Assembly (NCBI GenBank): GCA_033558025.1
Contig: JAUCEF010000011.1
Coordinates: 496,001 to 560,000 of the forward strand
Direction: 5' to 3'
DNA: 64,000 nt
Source: Phytophthora sp. 'mugwort'
Lineage: Eukaryota > Oomycota > Peronosporomycetes > Peronosporales > Peronosporaceae
Made by a program: the position numbers and the translations under genes
Notes under the pieces: generated by a model
What the model was told of the DNA's origin: nothing
The model's input: only the letters and a program-made list of their open reading frames with translations
The model's database searches: none
Shown: piece by piece, positions 62,588 through 64,000 of the stretch
How the letters are laid out: each line of letters opens with the position of its first letter
How positions within the stretch are numbered: the first letter of the stretch is position 1

Positions 62588-64000
62588 TCAATGCGAAGTC
62601 CCACGAATGCCGAGAGCCGCCGTCAGATCCGTATGGCATGGTCCCGCGAGAGCCTTCGTCATGATGTCCGCTAGCATCACAGAAGTCTCGCAGTACTTGA
62701 GCTTGACTTCACCGCGCTTCACTTCATCGCGGATGTGGTGGTACTTGATGTCGATGTGCTTGGCGCGACCGTGGTTTACTGGGTTCTTCGTCATCTTGAT
62801 GCACGACTGGTTGTCTTTGCGGATCATGAGCTCGGGTCCAGTCTCATTAGCGGCCGCCAGAATCTCGCGCAGCAGGCGATGAATCCACTTGCCCTCTTGG
62901 ATCGCCAGACTGAGTGCGATGTACTCCGCCTCACTCGTAGACAGCGAAACACTTGACTGCTTCTTGCTTCCCCAGCTCACTGGTGCATCCATTAGCATGA
63001 ACGTGTAGCCGGAAGTCGACTTGCGATCCGCGAGGTCGCCAGCCCAGTCCGTGTCCGAGTACCCGCGAAAGTCGATGTTGTCACCCGGCTTGAAGCAGAT
63101 CCCATGCGTCTTGGTGCCTTGCAGGTAGCGAAAGATACGCTTGACCGCAACCCAGTGTTCTTCTTGAGGGTTCTCCATGAAGCGCGACGCATAGCCAACG
63201 GCGTACGCGATGTCCGGGCGCGTGGCAGTCATCAAGTGCATCAGAGCACCCACAGCTTCGCGAAACGGAGCGTTCACCTTGGTCGCTGCGTCACTTGAAA
63301 TCAGTCGAGTGCTTATGTCGACGGGACTCACCACGGCCTTGCACTCGTCCATACCAAAACGCTTGAGAATGTCATCCACATAGCGGCGCTGACACATCGT
63401 CACGCTGCCGTCCGGGCCGTCCACCAATTCGATCCCAAGAACGAACGCGCACTTGCCGCTGTCGGTCATCTCGAAGCGTGTCTTGAGGTCGGTCTTCGTG
63501 CGTGAGATCAGTTCGGGTGAACTTCCGGTAATCAGCACGTCATCCACGTAGACCAGCACTAGCACGCAGTGACCGTCAACGATCTTGATGTAGAGGCACG
63601 GGTCGAACGCCGATACTTGAAAGCCGATGGAGCACACGAACTCGTCGAAGGTCTCATTCCACACGCGCGAAGCTTGCTTGAGACCGTAGATCGCCTTCAC
63701 CAATTCCAGGCAGTCGAAGTCACCGTCGAGATCAACACCTTCGGGGACCGCGCAGAACACCAGTTCTTTCATTATCCCGTACAGGAAAGCTGTCACCACG
63801 TCGAGTTGGTCGAGGGGCCAGTCAAGATACTTGGTAATCGCGATGATCATGCGCAGCGTCACGTACTTGACCACGGGCGAGAACGTCTCGGTGTAGTCGA
63901 TGCCGTACTTCTGCTTGAACCCCTTGGCCACGAGGCGCGCCTTGTACTTCTCGATCGATCCGTCCGCTTTGCGCTTGATCTTGAGCACCCACTTGGTGCC
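62588..64000 (-). CDS. gag-pol: E22: family B RT-RNase H (3' part, runs off right edge)
   Basis: Minus-strand C-terminal 470 codons of a family B polyprotein, open from the window edge to TGA at 62588-62590. RT has [10 protein letters not shown] and YVDDVLITGSS; RNase H has GYSDTDWAGD, STSEAEYIAL and RKDNQSC (siblings read REDNQSC). The end TSH and the purine tract overlap the stop as in E6 and E7. The element is inserted in E21; its gag half and 5' LTR are off-window. No lesion is visible here. Confidence 0.9.
   Translation of the reverse strand, partial: GTKWVLKIKRKADGSIEKYKARLVAKGFKQKYGIDYTETFSPVVKYVTLRMIIAITKYLDWPLDQLDVVTAFLYGIMKELVFCAVPEGVDLDGDFDCLELVKAIYGLKQASRVWNETFDEFVCSIGFQVSAFDPCLYIKIVDGHCVLVLVYVDDVLITGSSPELISRTKTDLKTRFEMTDSGKCAFVLGIELVDGPDGSVTMCQRRYVDDILKRFGMDECKAVVSPVDISTRLISSDAATKVNAPFREAVGALMHLMTATRPDIAYAVGYASRFMENPQEEHWVAVKRIFRYLQGTKTHGICFKPGDNIDFRGYSDTDWAGDLADRKSTSGYTFMLMDAPVSWGSKKQSSVSLSTSEAEYIALSLAIQEGKWIHRLLREILAAANETGPELMIRKDNQSCIKMTKNPVNHGRAKHIDIKYHHIRDEVKRGEVKLKYCETSVMLADIMTKALAGPCHTDLTAALGIRGTSH

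Overview
The window is built almost entirely from Ty1/copia-type LTR retrotransposons. I find no host gene, RNA gene or single-copy stretch; apart from a 68-bp insert inside one LTR, every base can be assigned to an LTR or a gag-pol interior. Single-ORF gag-pol polyproteins (gag, CCHC, protease, integrase, RT, RNase H, with no env) and a primer site matching the anticodon arm of initiator tRNA-Met show a eukaryotic genome. An LTR motif resembling the oomycete Inr/FPR core promoter, together with this nested copia landscape, makes an oomycete (Phytophthora-like) the best guess, but that is inference.

Two families are present. I number interiors E1-E22 and LTRs L1-L22 from left to right. Family A has LTRs of about 312-356 bp starting TGTTGTC and ending CCTTTT, and a polyprotein of about 1375-1380 aa; subtypes A1, A2 and A3 can be told apart. 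Family B has LTRs of about 343-356 bp starting TATTGA and ending ATCA, and a polyprotein of about 1345 aa; LTR subtypes are B1 (TATTGACGG) and B2 (TATTGAGGG).

Layout. 1-1817: 5' half of E1 (A, minus) with L1, nested in E2. 1818-13856: tandem A array E2-L2-E3-L3-E4-L4, in which neighbours share one LTR. 13857-15825: E5 (B, minus) with L5. 15826-23325: tandem B array E6-L6-E7-L7. 23326-25400: E8 (A3, RT-RNase H) with L8. 25401-28009: E9 (B, minus), split by solo LTR L9. 28010-30174: E10 (A, minus) with L10, fused directly to E9 without an LTR. 30175-38597: E11/E13 (B, plus), split by the complete minus element L11-E12-L12 with a GCCCG duplication, then L13. 38598-39781: E14 (B, plus), sharing L13. 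39782-47964: minus A tandem L14-E15-L15-E16. 47965-52680: complete A2 element L16-E17-L17. 52681-56766: E18 (B, minus), split by solo LTR L18, with 5' LTR L19. 56767-64000: E19, L20-E20, L21-E21 and L22-E22, each inserted in the preceding one.

The joints read as nesting. On the left, E1 lies in E2; the A array lies in E5; E5 in E6; the E6-E7 array in E8; E8 in the E9/E10 chimera; and that chimera in E11. The missing halves of the hosts would lie left of the window. On the right, E18 and E20 lie in E19, E21 in E20 and E22 in E21. Two joints do not fit nesting: E9/E10 at 28009/28010, and the mismatched flanks of E17.

Most interiors are broken by frameshifts, stops or truncation. E4 is the only full-length element with an uninterrupted polyprotein and all catalytic residues I can check. 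E3 is also uninterrupted but has lost the first catalytic Asp of RT. In both families the first ATG of gag lies inside the tRNA primer-binding site, directly after the LTR.
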